In this document: in pieces, positions 34,372 to 41,850 of the stretch
Numbering within the stretch: position 1 is the stretch's first letter
Layout: the number at the start of each line of letters is the position of its first letter
Assembly: GCA_024691325.1 (NCBI GenBank)
Contig: JAILNR010000014.1
Coordinates: forward strand, 1 to 64,000
DNA from: Saccharofermentans sp.
GTDB taxonomy: Bacteria; Bacillota; Clostridia; Saccharofermentanales; Saccharofermentanaceae
Reading direction: 5' to 3'
Length of the DNA stretch: 64,000 nucleotides
Notes under the pieces: model-generated
Seen by the model: the letters and a program-made list of their open reading frames with translations, nothing else
Told to the model about the DNA's origin: nothing
Database searches by the model: none
Position numbers and translations under genes: made by a program

Positions 34372-35169
34372 TTACCTGAAATCTTTTCTGATCATTTGCT
34401 CAACAAGGTTGATATCGAGCGGTTGTTCACGGGTTTCAAAAGTCAGGAACAGGTTATCGCCCAAACGGATACCTTTGTGTGCATAACTGTTAAGTTTAAA
34501 GACATTATCTTTGGCATAACCGGGATCATCCAAACGGCCTAAGTGTTCATAATAGATTTCTTTACGGTCGCTCATTCTGAGAATTGTAAAGTCGGGGTGA
34601 AAGGTTATTCCGTTTATAGTGATAGGGCATTCGTATTTATATGGGATACCATTAACATATAACCTGTCGGCAATCAGCTGTTCGGATTTTGATCTGACTC
34701 GTTCGCCTTTCATCGTGGAATAGACAGGCATTCCTTCCTTGAACCCTTTTAACTTGTAAGGCTTCGATAACCAGGATTGCTTATATTCATCATCCGGCAG
34801 ACAGAATGGCTTCACAAGTTTTTTGCGCTCGTCGTTATATGAATCGTAGATATTCTCGAGTCCACGGACAGGATAGTTATCAAGGGCGAGTCGTAAAACA
34901 TGTTCTTCTTTTTTTGCCATCCTTATCAATGCTTCCAGGTAAGTTCTTTGAGCTATTGATTTATGCAAAGATGAATTAGCCGCATCAATGATCCTTCCGT
35001 TTGAATGTTCGCGGCTCGTTACGTGATAGTAGTAGACTCTAGATCCTGTTTTTGAGATTCTTAATTGTCCGGGTGGAAATTTGGCTATCTCATTATGACA
35101 AAGGTCGATAAGTTTGATGACCGAGTCGTGACGCGACTTCAGGTCATCGTAGATTGGTTTGATATACAT
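34372..35169 (-). CDS. Predicted PD-(D/E)XK-type nuclease
   Basis: A 265-residue soluble protein. The N-terminal half (1-150) is helical and charged. The C-terminal part (about 158-262) follows a restriction-endonuclease-like pattern: RSKSEQLIADRL with E163, YKYE (E180), FHPDFTIL with D193, and YYEHLGRLDDPGYA with E208. A GIRLGDNLFLTFET strand-turn follows. This E-PDF-EHLG layout is familiar from uncharacterised clostridial proteins, sometimes fused to helicases. Here it stands alone. The start has AGGGG about 9 nt upstream. It lies divergent to an ATPase gene and tail-on to the alternating-motif array, suggesting a defence or mobile-element role, which is inference. Confidence 0.6.
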   Translation of the reverse strand: MYIKPIYDDLKSRHDSVIKLIDLCHNEIAKFPPGQLRISKTGSRVYYYHVTSREHSNGRIIDAANSSLHKSIAQRTYLEALIRMAKKEEHVLRLALDNYPVRGLENIYDSYNDERKKLVKPFCLPDDEYKQSWLSKPYKLKGFKEGMPVYSTMKGERVRSKSEQLIADRLYVNGIPYKYECPITINGITFHPDFTILRMSDRKEIYYEHLGRLDDPGYAKDNVFKLNSYAHKGIRLGDNLFLTFETREQPLDINLVEQMIRKDFR

Positions 35170-35200
35170 TTGAAAACACCCCTTATTCCGTTGAAGCGTA

Positions 35201-35229
35201 TTATCAGCATTATAAAGCGGAAGTATAGT
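35201..35229 (+). promoter_or_regulatory. Candidate promoter of the ATPase-DUF4276-hemW transcript
   Basis: TTATCA (35201-35206) and TATAGT (35224-35229) are 17 nt apart in the 100-nt divergent region. A minus-strand TATAAT (35209-35214) lies within it and could serve the nuclease gene, so the two promoters would overlap. Confidence 0.45.
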
Positions 35230-35269
35230 ACAATAAAGGGGTAATTAGTATTTGACGGAGGGTATTAAA

Positions 35270-36472
35270 ATGATCCTGGGTGTGAATATTAAGAACTTTG
35301 ATATTTTCAATGATGACACTATCGGTCTGATGATCGATGATTCGGCTAAGTTTGTCGGAACAAAGCCTTCGGAAAGGGGCATAAGGCTTCGTAATCTGAA
35401 TGCTCTCATAGGAAGAAATAACACCGGTAAGACCGCGTTTATCCGTGCGTTGTCGTTCGTAAAAAGATGTATTCTCACTGATGTTGCCCAGGCATCCACA
35501 AAAGACGACCGCCCCGGGTTTATGAATCTTCTTATCGATAAGGATCAGCCTGCACAGTTCCGCCTGTTCTTCAGAATACGTGATAATGAGACGGGACGAT
35601 CAGACTTTATCCAGTACGAACTTACTATAGGCGCAAGCAAATTCGGAAGTCCTATAGTTAAAGAGGAGAAGGTCCTGTCCTCTGAGAAATCTGAAGACGG
35701 TATAAAGATAAGAGAAGTCCTCGTTAACTCCGAGCAATCAAGGATAGTAAACGACGAGAGGATAACAGCCTTAAGCATCTATGGAAGGATAGCTGCCGGA
35801 GATGAGGCTGTTCAGCTTGTGTTGGATGAGATAAGCAAATGGTTCTTCTGTGCTTTCTCCGCTGAAGATGTATCGGATTATTTCTCATCAGGTAATGCTC
35901 CCGGAGGACATAAACACTTAAACTCCGAAGGAACCAATGTAGGAAACGTGCTTGATTACTTTAAGTCTTTAAATGACGGTTCTTACGAGAAGCTTCTTGA
36001 GGAGATAGAGTCAAAGATACCTGCTATGAAAAAGAAGAAGAATCTTCCTGTTAATCTCGAGGGCAGTCACGAGAAGTTGTTTAAGTATCTGCTTCTTCTA
36101 AGAGATCCCGTACCGAAGACGACTATTTTTATCGAGACACCTGACAGGGATCTGTATCACGACATGGTAGATGTTCTTGCTGACGAGATGCGTGAGTTTA
36201 CGCTTGCTCATCCGTACTCACAGATCATATTCTCGACTCATAACCCCTATATCGTTGAGACGATGTCGCCCAAGGAAATATGGGTATTCTCAAGAGACAT
36301 CGATGATAATTCGGGAGAGTATCTTGATGTAAATGTCAGGTGTGCGGGAACCGATCCTGTTGTAAATGAGCTTTTCGAGCAGGGGGTAGGCATGGGTGCC
36401 ATCTGGTATGGAGGCCACCTGGACCAGGGCTCGAGCGAGTATGATGAAGACGGTGTGAATAATGCACATTGA
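35270..36472 (+). CDS. AAA/OLD-type ATPase with degenerate Walker B
   Basis: A 400-residue ABC/SMC-like ATPase. Walker A is GRNNTGKT (48-55), preceded by a RLRNLNALI strand. The switch histidine is H324 in FSTHNPYIVE. The usual LSDGT-type signature is replaced by NLEGSHEK (262-269). Walker B reads TIFIETPDR (285-293), so T290 sits where the catalytic Glu is expected. It should bind ATP but may hydrolyse it slowly. ATG 35270 is chosen because GGAGGG lies 7 nt upstream; an in-frame TTG at 35252 has none. Its end overlaps the DUF4276 gene by 11 nt, matching known AAA-plus-TOPRIM two-gene modules. Confidence 0.7.
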   Translation: MILGVNIKNFDIFNDDTIGLMIDDSAKFVGTKPSERGIRLRNLNALIGRNNTGKTAFIRALSFVKRCILTDVAQASTKDDRPGFMNLLIDKDQPAQFRLFFRIRDNETGRSDFIQYELTIGASKFGSPIVKEEKVLSSEKSEDGIKIREVLVNSEQSRIVNDERITALSIYGRIAAGDEAVQLVLDEISKWFFCAFSAEDVSDYFSSGNAPGGHKHLNSEGTNVGNVLDYFKSLNDGSYEKLLEEIESKIPAMKKKKNLPVNLEGSHEKLFKYLLLLRDPVPKTTIFIETPDRDLYHDMVDVLADEMREFTLAHPYSQIIFSTHNPYIVETMSPKEIWVFSRDIDDNSGEYLDVNVRCAGTDPVVNELFEQGVGMGAIWYGGHLDQGSSEYDEDGVNNAH

Positions 36473-37169
36473 GATACTGACTGAAGACAAATCGGGTGCC
36501 GTTGTAGTTGAACGGCTTGTAAAGAGGCTTCTTAAGCAAAATCAAATCGAAGCCGATGTGGCGGTGCGTCCCCACAGAGGATGCGGAAGCCTGCCTAAGG
36601 ACTGGGACACAAGACCTGAGAAGTTCGAGAGTGCACTCCTTAATCTTCTTCCGGCCAAGTGCCGCGCTTACAATAAAGTCTATGGCGGGACCGACACTAT
36701 ACTGGTCGTCATCATGGATTCTGATGATAAAGATCCCGATGAGCTTCGACGCGAACTATATCTTGTGTGCAAGAAATATGCACGTGACATAAGGTCGGTG
36801 GTCGGACTTTGTACCGAGGAGATCGAAGCGTGGCTTCTGGGGGACATTAAGGCGATCATGAAAGCATACCCTCAAAGCGACATTAAAATTTACGAGGAGT
36901 ATGTACAGGACAGCATCTGCGGAACGTGGGAGATGCTTTGCAAGACTACATTCCCTGATACTTACGAGAGTATTATAGATATCGGATACCCTGCTATCGG
37001 TCACTATAAGGCGCGCTGGGCTGAAGCCATCTCGCTTTATATGGAGCCTGACAACAATGTTTCTCCGAGTTTTATTACTTTCAAGAATGCGCTTCTGACA
37101 GCGCTTAAAGACGCGTCCCCAATCCCGGATCAGCCCGTGAGGCCCGGAGTGCGCAGGACCACTTTCTGA
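36462..37169 (+). CDS. DUF4276-like (TOPRIM-type) protein
   Basis: A 235-residue protein. The N-terminus HIEILTEDKSGAVVVERL offers E8 as the TOPRIM glutamate. DSDDKD (86-91) gives the DxD pair. TEEIEAWLLGDIKAIMKAYP (118-137) is the hallmark of DUF4276. Proteins of this type sit next to AAA ATPases, and related pairs (Gabija, PARIS, OLD) act as nucleolytic anti-phage modules. Metal-dependent nicking or cleavage controlled by the ATPase is therefore plausible but unproven. Starting inside the ATPase gene and overlapping hemW by one base, it is translationally coupled on both sides. Confidence 0.65.
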   Translation: MHIEILTEDKSGAVVVERLVKRLLKQNQIEADVAVRPHRGCGSLPKDWDTRPEKFESALLNLLPAKCRAYNKVYGGTDTILVVIMDSDDKDPDELRRELYLVCKKYARDIRSVVGLCTEEIEAWLLGDIKAIMKAYPQSDIKIYEEYVQDSICGTWEMLCKTTFPDTYESIIDIGYPAIGHYKARWAEAISLYMEPDNNVSPSFITFKNALLTALKDASPIPDQPVRPGVRRTTF

Positions 37170-38257
37170 TGCACATTTACGTTCACATTCCTTTCTGCGC
37201 GCGCAAGTGCCCCTACTGCGGGTTTTATTCTGTTGCGGGAAAGTCCCGCGTAAAGGAGTATTTTGAGGCGCTTAACAAGGAAATCTTAGAGCAGCCTGTT
37301 ATCTGTTCTGCCGAGAAGGATGGGGGAACAGAGACTATCTACTTCGGAGGCGGTACTCCGTCATTTGTTGATGCGTCTGATGTGTGCGGCGCGTTCCGGT
37401 ATATAAGGGAGATGTTCAGTATAGGTGACGGAGAATTCACGATAGAAGTTAACCCGAATTCGTTTGATGAGCAGAAGGGCCGCGCCTATATCGAGGCCGG
37501 ATTTAACCGCATCTCGATAGGCGTGCAGTCGCTGCATGACGATGTCCTTAAGAATTTGGGAAGGCTTCACGACAGGGATGAGGCTTTGCAAGCGGTAGCG
37601 GCCGCTCGAAAATCCGGCTTCACCAATATCTCGTGCGACTTGATCCTCGGCGTGCCGGGACAGAAGGAAGAGTACCTTTACGAAGATGCGAGGCTCCTCA
37701 TTGATGCGGGAGCAAAGCACATCAGCATGTATTCCCTCATGATCGAGGAAGGCACCCCGTTTGAGAAGAAATACGGCGGCAGGCTCGAAGAGTTTGTTGA
37801 TGAGGAGCTGGAGAGGAAGATGTACCACGGCCTGCGTGCGTTTCTTAACGGGAATGGGTTGGTTCCCTATGAGATATCCAACTGCGCTTTCCCGGGATAC
37901 GAGAGCAGACATAATCTGTCGTACTGGGAAGGGTCGGAGTACTATGCATTCGGAGCAGGTGCACACGGGTACCTTAATTCGGAAAGATTCGCGCACCCGG
38001 AAAATGTCGAAGAATACATTAAAGATCCGATGAAGCGCATAACGGAAGAGGTTCTTACCGATGAAGACAAGTTAAGGGAGAAGTGCATGCTTTCGTTAAG
38101 GACTTCTGAAGGTATGAGATTTGAACTGGCTGACAGATTTGGCGGCGAGGTCGGTAAGAACGTAAAGCTCGGGTATCTCGAGAAGACGGATACCGGGTAC
38201 AGACTGACACGTAAGGGTTTGGATTACGCCAATCTTGTGTTTATGGATTTTGTCTGA
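37169..38257 (+). CDS. hemW: Radical SAM protein HemW
   Basis: A 362-residue radical SAM enzyme related to oxygen-independent coproporphyrinogen oxidase. The cluster motif is CARKCPYC (C10, C14, C17). GGGTPSF follows near residue 65. The block ISIGVQSLHD is near 115, and YEISNCAFPG near 232 fits HemW. HemW is a haem chaperone rather than an oxidase. Its usual neighbours in Bacillota are lepA and hrcA, which lie about 25 kb and 9 kb away in this window. Here it directly follows the DUF4276 gene, an unusual setting. Confidence 0.9.
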   Translation: MHIYVHIPFCARKCPYCGFYSVAGKSRVKEYFEALNKEILEQPVICSAEKDGGTETIYFGGGTPSFVDASDVCGAFRYIREMFSIGDGEFTIEVNPNSFDEQKGRAYIEAGFNRISIGVQSLHDDVLKNLGRLHDRDEALQAVAAARKSGFTNISCDLILGVPGQKEEYLYEDARLLIDAGAKHISMYSLMIEEGTPFEKKYGGRLEEFVDEELERKMYHGLRAFLNGNGLVPYEISNCAFPGYESRHNLSYWEGSEYYAFGAGAHGYLNSERFAHPENVEEYIKDPMKRITEEVLTDEDKLREKCMLSLRTSEGMRFELADRFGGEVGKNVKLGYLEKTDTGYRLTRKGLDYANLVFMDFV

Positions 38258-38270
38258 TTATTACCATTCG

Positions 38271-38300
38271 TTGATTATATATGTTTTCAAGTGTTATAAT
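38271..38300 (+). promoter_or_regulatory. Promoter of the glycan module (plus-strand half)
   Basis: TTGATT (38271-38276) and a perfect TATAAT (38295-38300) are separated by 18 nt, about 30 nt before the methyltransferase ATG. Confidence 0.65.
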
Positions 38301-38329
38301 TTAAGGGAATTTTAAACAAAGGATTCTTT

Positions 38330-39019
38330 ATGGATTACTCTTTTATTAATACTGTGAGAAATAACAATATCTCCCGTTTTTCCGAACTTTACAATAACTT
38401 CGGTAATGATGAGAGAAGTGTCGGATGGACGAAGAATAAGCAGCCCCTCCGCTTCGCACAGATAATGAGTTATGTGCCTTCAGATGCCAAAACTCTTCTT
38501 GATATTGGAAGCGGTCTGGGTGATTTGTATGGTTTTATATCTGAGGATGATGTTTTCAGGTTGATTAAGTACAAAGGTATTGATTTTATGCCTGACTTCG
38601 TAAAAGAAGCTGCAAAGAATTACCCGGGAGGAGACTTCGAGTGCATTGATTTTATGGAGTCAGATATCAATGAAAGATACGATGTCGTGGTTGAATGCGG
38701 TTGCTTTACCAATCTTGATCCGAAGAAAGACGATGAGAGCTATGAATATATAGAATGCTTTTTGAAGAAGGCGTTGTCTGTATGTACGGATTCGGGAGTA
38801 GTAATAATGCACTTCCTTACTGATAAAGTTGATTACAGGACATCCGAGCTTGATTTCCATATTGCTCCCGAACGTATACTTAAGATTGCATATAGTCATT
38901 CGAGACGTGTGGTTTTGGATAATATGGTATTCCCATTTGAGGCGTGTCTGGCTGTTTACAAAGATGACAGCTTTAATACCGGGAATACGGTTTTTAACAG
39001 AATCTTTAATGCTGAATAA
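38330..39019 (+). CDS. Class I SAM-dependent methyltransferase
   Basis: A 229-residue protein. SAM motif I is LLDIGSGLGDLY near residue 57, with a following GIDFMPDFVKEA (motif II) near 83 and VVVECGCFTNL near 118. The lack of membrane segments and the position ahead of sugar-transfer genes suggest it methylates a sugar or a lipid-linked intermediate, but the substrate cannot be read from sequence. The nine bases to the next gene imply co-transcription. Confidence 0.75.
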   Translation: MDYSFINTVRNNNISRFSELYNNFGNDERSVGWTKNKQPLRFAQIMSYVPSDAKTLLDIGSGLGDLYGFISEDDVFRLIKYKGIDFMPDFVKEAAKNYPGGDFECIDFMESDINERYDVVVECGCFTNLDPKKDDESYEYIECFLKKALSVCTDSGVVIMHFLTDKVDYRTSELDFHIAPERILKIAYSHSRRVVLDNMVFPFEACLAVYKDDSFNTGNTVFNRIFNAE

Positions 39020-39027
39020 GGCTTAGC

Positions 39028-39735
39028 ATGAAAAAAGTCGCAATTCTCCAATCTAACTACATTCCATGGAAAGGATACTTTGATATCATTAACTCTGTTG
39101 ATGAGTTTATTATCTATGATCAGATGCAATACACCAGACGTGATTGGCGTAATCGTAATAAGATCAAAACCCCAAATGGAATTATATGGTTGAGTATTCC
39201 TGTTGAGAATAAGGGTAAATATCTTCAAAAGATAAGGGAGACGAAGGTGGTATCCCGGGAGTGGGCATCAAATCATTGGAATACCATCAAAATGAGTTAT
39301 TCTAAAGCACCGTTCTTTAGTGAATATAAGGATTTATTTGAAAATCTCTACAGTCAGGCTTCTGAACTTGAATATTTGTCGGATATAAATTATCTGTTTA
39401 TAAGCAATATTTGTAATGTTCTGGGTATCAGCACAAAACTATCCTACGATACTGATTACGGTTTGTGTGAAGGGAAGACGGAGAGACTAGCAGGCTTAGT
39501 ATTAAGTGCAGGAGGAGATTACTATTTATCCGGCCCCGCTGCTAAAGATTATATAGTTGATGACGTGTTTAAGAGGAGTAATATCGAGCTTCATTATATG
39601 GACTATGAGGGGTATCCTTCTTACCCTCAGCTTCATGGGGAATATAACGGGTATGTCAGCATCTTGGATCTTATATTTATGGAAGGTCCGGACTCCCCAT
39701 CTTACATGATGAGTTTTAACAAGAAAGATAATTGA
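39028..39735 (+). CDS. WbqC-like family protein
   Basis: A 235-residue cytosolic protein with the WbqC pattern: an N-terminal AILQSNYIPWKGYFDII, DQMQYTRRDWRNRNKI near residue 31, and a late YLSGPAAKDYI. Family members sit in O-antigen and exopolysaccharide clusters. Some are thought to be acyl- or aminoacyl-transferases acting on nucleotide-linked amino sugars. The WecE-like aminotransferase two genes downstream would supply such an amino sugar, which supports this reading. Confidence 0.8.
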   Translation: MKKVAILQSNYIPWKGYFDIINSVDEFIIYDQMQYTRRDWRNRNKIKTPNGIIWLSIPVENKGKYLQKIRETKVVSREWASNHWNTIKMSYSKAPFFSEYKDLFENLYSQASELEYLSDINYLFISNICNVLGISTKLSYDTDYGLCEGKTERLAGLVLSAGGDYYLSGPAAKDYIVDDVFKRSNIELHYMDYEGYPSYPQLHGEYNGYVSILDLIFMEGPDSPSYMMSFNKKDN

Positions 39736-39750
39736 TTGAGAGTAGGTAGT

Positions 39751-40701
39751 ATGGAGATTTCTGTAGTTATCCCTGTATACGGATGTAAAGCCGCTTTAAG
39801 AGAACTCTATGAAAGACTTACAACCACGCTGACTTCTATTACGGATGATTATGAGATTATCCTTGTGAATGATGCTTGCCCTCAAGGTTCATGGGACTTG
39901 ATAGATAGTATTTCAAGTGAAGACAAGAGAGTTATCGGAATAGCTTTGTCAAGAAACTTTGGTCAGAGCAAAGCTATAACAGCGGGTTTGGATTACGCTG
40001 ACGGCGATTATATAGTAGTTATGGATTGCGATCTTCAGGACAAGCCTGAAGAAATAAGAAAACTCTATAGTAAGGCTAAAGAAGGGTATGACATCGTCTT
40101 TGCAAGGAGAACCGATAGAAAAGATACGGGGTTTAAGATGTTTATATCCAAGCTTTTTTATCGTTTATATGAAAAACTGTCGGGATATAGATTTGATCCT
40201 CAGACATGCAATTATACGATTTGCACCAAGAAGGTAAAAGACAGTTTTTGTTCTATGCGTGAATATCATCGTGAATATGCCATGTATATTAGCTGGATGG
40301 GATTCAGGCAGGCTCTTGTGGATGTGGAAACAAATCCTCGCAAAGAGGGGGAGTCGTCGTATACACTAGGGAAAAAACTGAAGCTTGCTGAGGAAATCCT
40401 GACATCACAGTCGGCCTCTTTATTAAAATTCGCAGCATATGTAGGTTTCATAATCACAGCTATAGCGTTTCTTTATATCATCTTCCTTGTAATTCAGTAC
40501 TTTGTTGCTGATATCGATCCGGGCTGGACCAGTGTTATTGCGACAGTTCTGCTTGTGGGAGGACTTACCATTACATTTAACGGGATTGCAGGAATTTATA
40601 TTGGTAATATCTTTATGCAATCAAAGAACCGTCCGTTATACTTTATAAGAGAGATTAAGAATAAGGGGTTCTGTGATGAACGAGACATTCGTAAAGAATG
40701 A
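39751..40701 (+). CDS. GT2 family polyprenyl-phosphate glycosyltransferase
   Basis: A 316-residue protein of the DPM1/GtrB/ArnC type. The GT-A domain has VVIPVYGC at the start and the metal-binding block VMDCDLQDKPEEI near residue 90. Two membrane spans lie at about 232-255 and 265-290. It likely transfers a sugar from a nucleotide donor to undecaprenyl phosphate, giving a donor for membrane-embedded GT-C enzymes. ATG 39751, with AGTAGG upstream, is preferred over the in-frame TTG 39736. Confidence 0.88.
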   Translation: MEISVVIPVYGCKAALRELYERLTTTLTSITDDYEIILVNDACPQGSWDLIDSISSEDKRVIGIALSRNFGQSKAITAGLDYADGDYIVVMDCDLQDKPEEIRKLYSKAKEGYDIVFARRTDRKDTGFKMFISKLFYRLYEKLSGYRFDPQTCNYTICTKKVKDSFCSMREYHREYAMYISWMGFRQALVDVETNPRKEGESSYTLGKKLKLAEEILTSQSASLLKFAAYVGFIITAIAFLYIIFLVIQYFVADIDPGWTSVIATVLLVGGLTITFNGIAGIYIGNIFMQSKNRPLYFIREIKNKGFCDERDIRKE

Positions 40702-40716
40702 CCATGAGAAGAGCCA

Positions 40717-41850
40717 ATGATTGATTTTAACAGACCAACATTTTCACCGAAGGCAATAGACTACATTAATGATGTTATTAATGTACAACTTATGATGTGC
40801 GGCGACGGTAAATATACTAAGCTTTGCAATCAATGGCTTAAGGAATCGTGTGATGTAACATCGGTTATGCTCACCACATCATGCACACATGCACTTGAGA
40901 TGACTGCATTGCTTTGTGACATAAAGGAAGGTGACGAGGTAATCATGCCTTCTTATACTTTCTGCTCCACTGCAGATGCATTTGTCTTAAGAGGCGCGAA
41001 AATCGTATTCGTTGACATCCGTCCCGATACTATGAATATCGATGAGAGCAAGATAGAGGAAGCAATTACACCGCGCACTAAAGCAATCGTTCCCGTTCAT
41101 TACGCCGGAGTAGGATGCGAGATGGACACCATCATGGATATTGCAAAGAGACATTCGCTTTATGTTGTTGAGGATGCCGCACAAGGCATAATGGCGTCTT
41201 ATAAGGGGAAGCCCTTAGGCTCGTTTGCAGACTTCGGATGCTTGAGTTTCCATGAGACCAAGAACTTTACGATGGGAGAAGGCGGGGCTCTCCTTATCCG
41301 TGATAAGGAAAACATTGTAGATGCAGAGATCTTAAGAGAGAAGGGAACTGACAGAGCCCGTTTCTTCAGAGGCGAGGTAGATAAGTATACCTGGGTGGAC
41401 AAGGGAAGCTCTTACCTTCCAAGTGAGATGAACGCAGCTTATCTTTGGGCACAGCTTGAGCAGGCTCAGGATATTTTCGATGACAGGATGAGAAAGTGGA
41501 ACCTGTATTATGAGCTGCTTACGGATCTTGAAGGGAAGGGCTTTATCGGGTTGCCTTTTATTCCCGATTACTGCACGCATAACGCGCATATGTTTTATAT
41601 AAAGACGTCTGGGATAGAGGAGAGAAGCAAGCTTATCAAGTTCCTTTCCTCGAAGAATATCCATGCTGTATTCCATTATGTTCCGCTCCACAATTCCCCC
41701 GCCGGACTAAAGTTCGGAAGAATGGCCGGTGAGGACAAATTCACGACTAAAGAAAGCGACAGACTTTTAAGGCTGCCTTTGTTCCACAGTCTCAAACTAA
41801 GTGAAGTGGAATATGTCTGTGAGGCTGTAAAAGAGTTCTATAACGGTTAA
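40717..41850 (+). CDS. wecE: DegT/DnrJ/EryC1 aminotransferase, WecE-like
   Basis: A 377-residue PLP enzyme, most like dTDP-4-amino-4,6-dideoxygalactose transaminase. It begins IDFNRPTFSPKAIDYI. It shows MLTTSCTHALEM near residue 52, VEDAAQGIMASYKGKPLG near 151 and SFHETKNFTMGEGG near 180, where K186 is the PLP lysine. The FHETKN variant is typical of WecE/RffA. The amino sugar made would be passed to the WbqC-like and glycosyltransferase products. It overlaps tail-to-tail with the convergent membrane gene by 4 nt, with no terminator between. Confidence 0.87.
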   Translation: MIDFNRPTFSPKAIDYINDVINVQLMMCGDGKYTKLCNQWLKESCDVTSVMLTTSCTHALEMTALLCDIKEGDEVIMPSYTFCSTADAFVLRGAKIVFVDIRPDTMNIDESKIEEAITPRTKAIVPVHYAGVGCEMDTIMDIAKRHSLYVVEDAAQGIMASYKGKPLGSFADFGCLSFHETKNFTMGEGGALLIRDKENIVDAEILREKGTDRARFFRGEVDKYTWVDKGSSYLPSEMNAAYLWAQLEQAQDIFDDRMRKWNLYYELLTDLEGKGFIGLPFIPDYCTHNAHMFYIKTSGIEERSKLIKFLSSKNIHAVFHYVPLHNSPAGLKFGRMAGEDKFTTKESDRLLRLPLFHSLKLSEVEYVCEAVKEFYNG

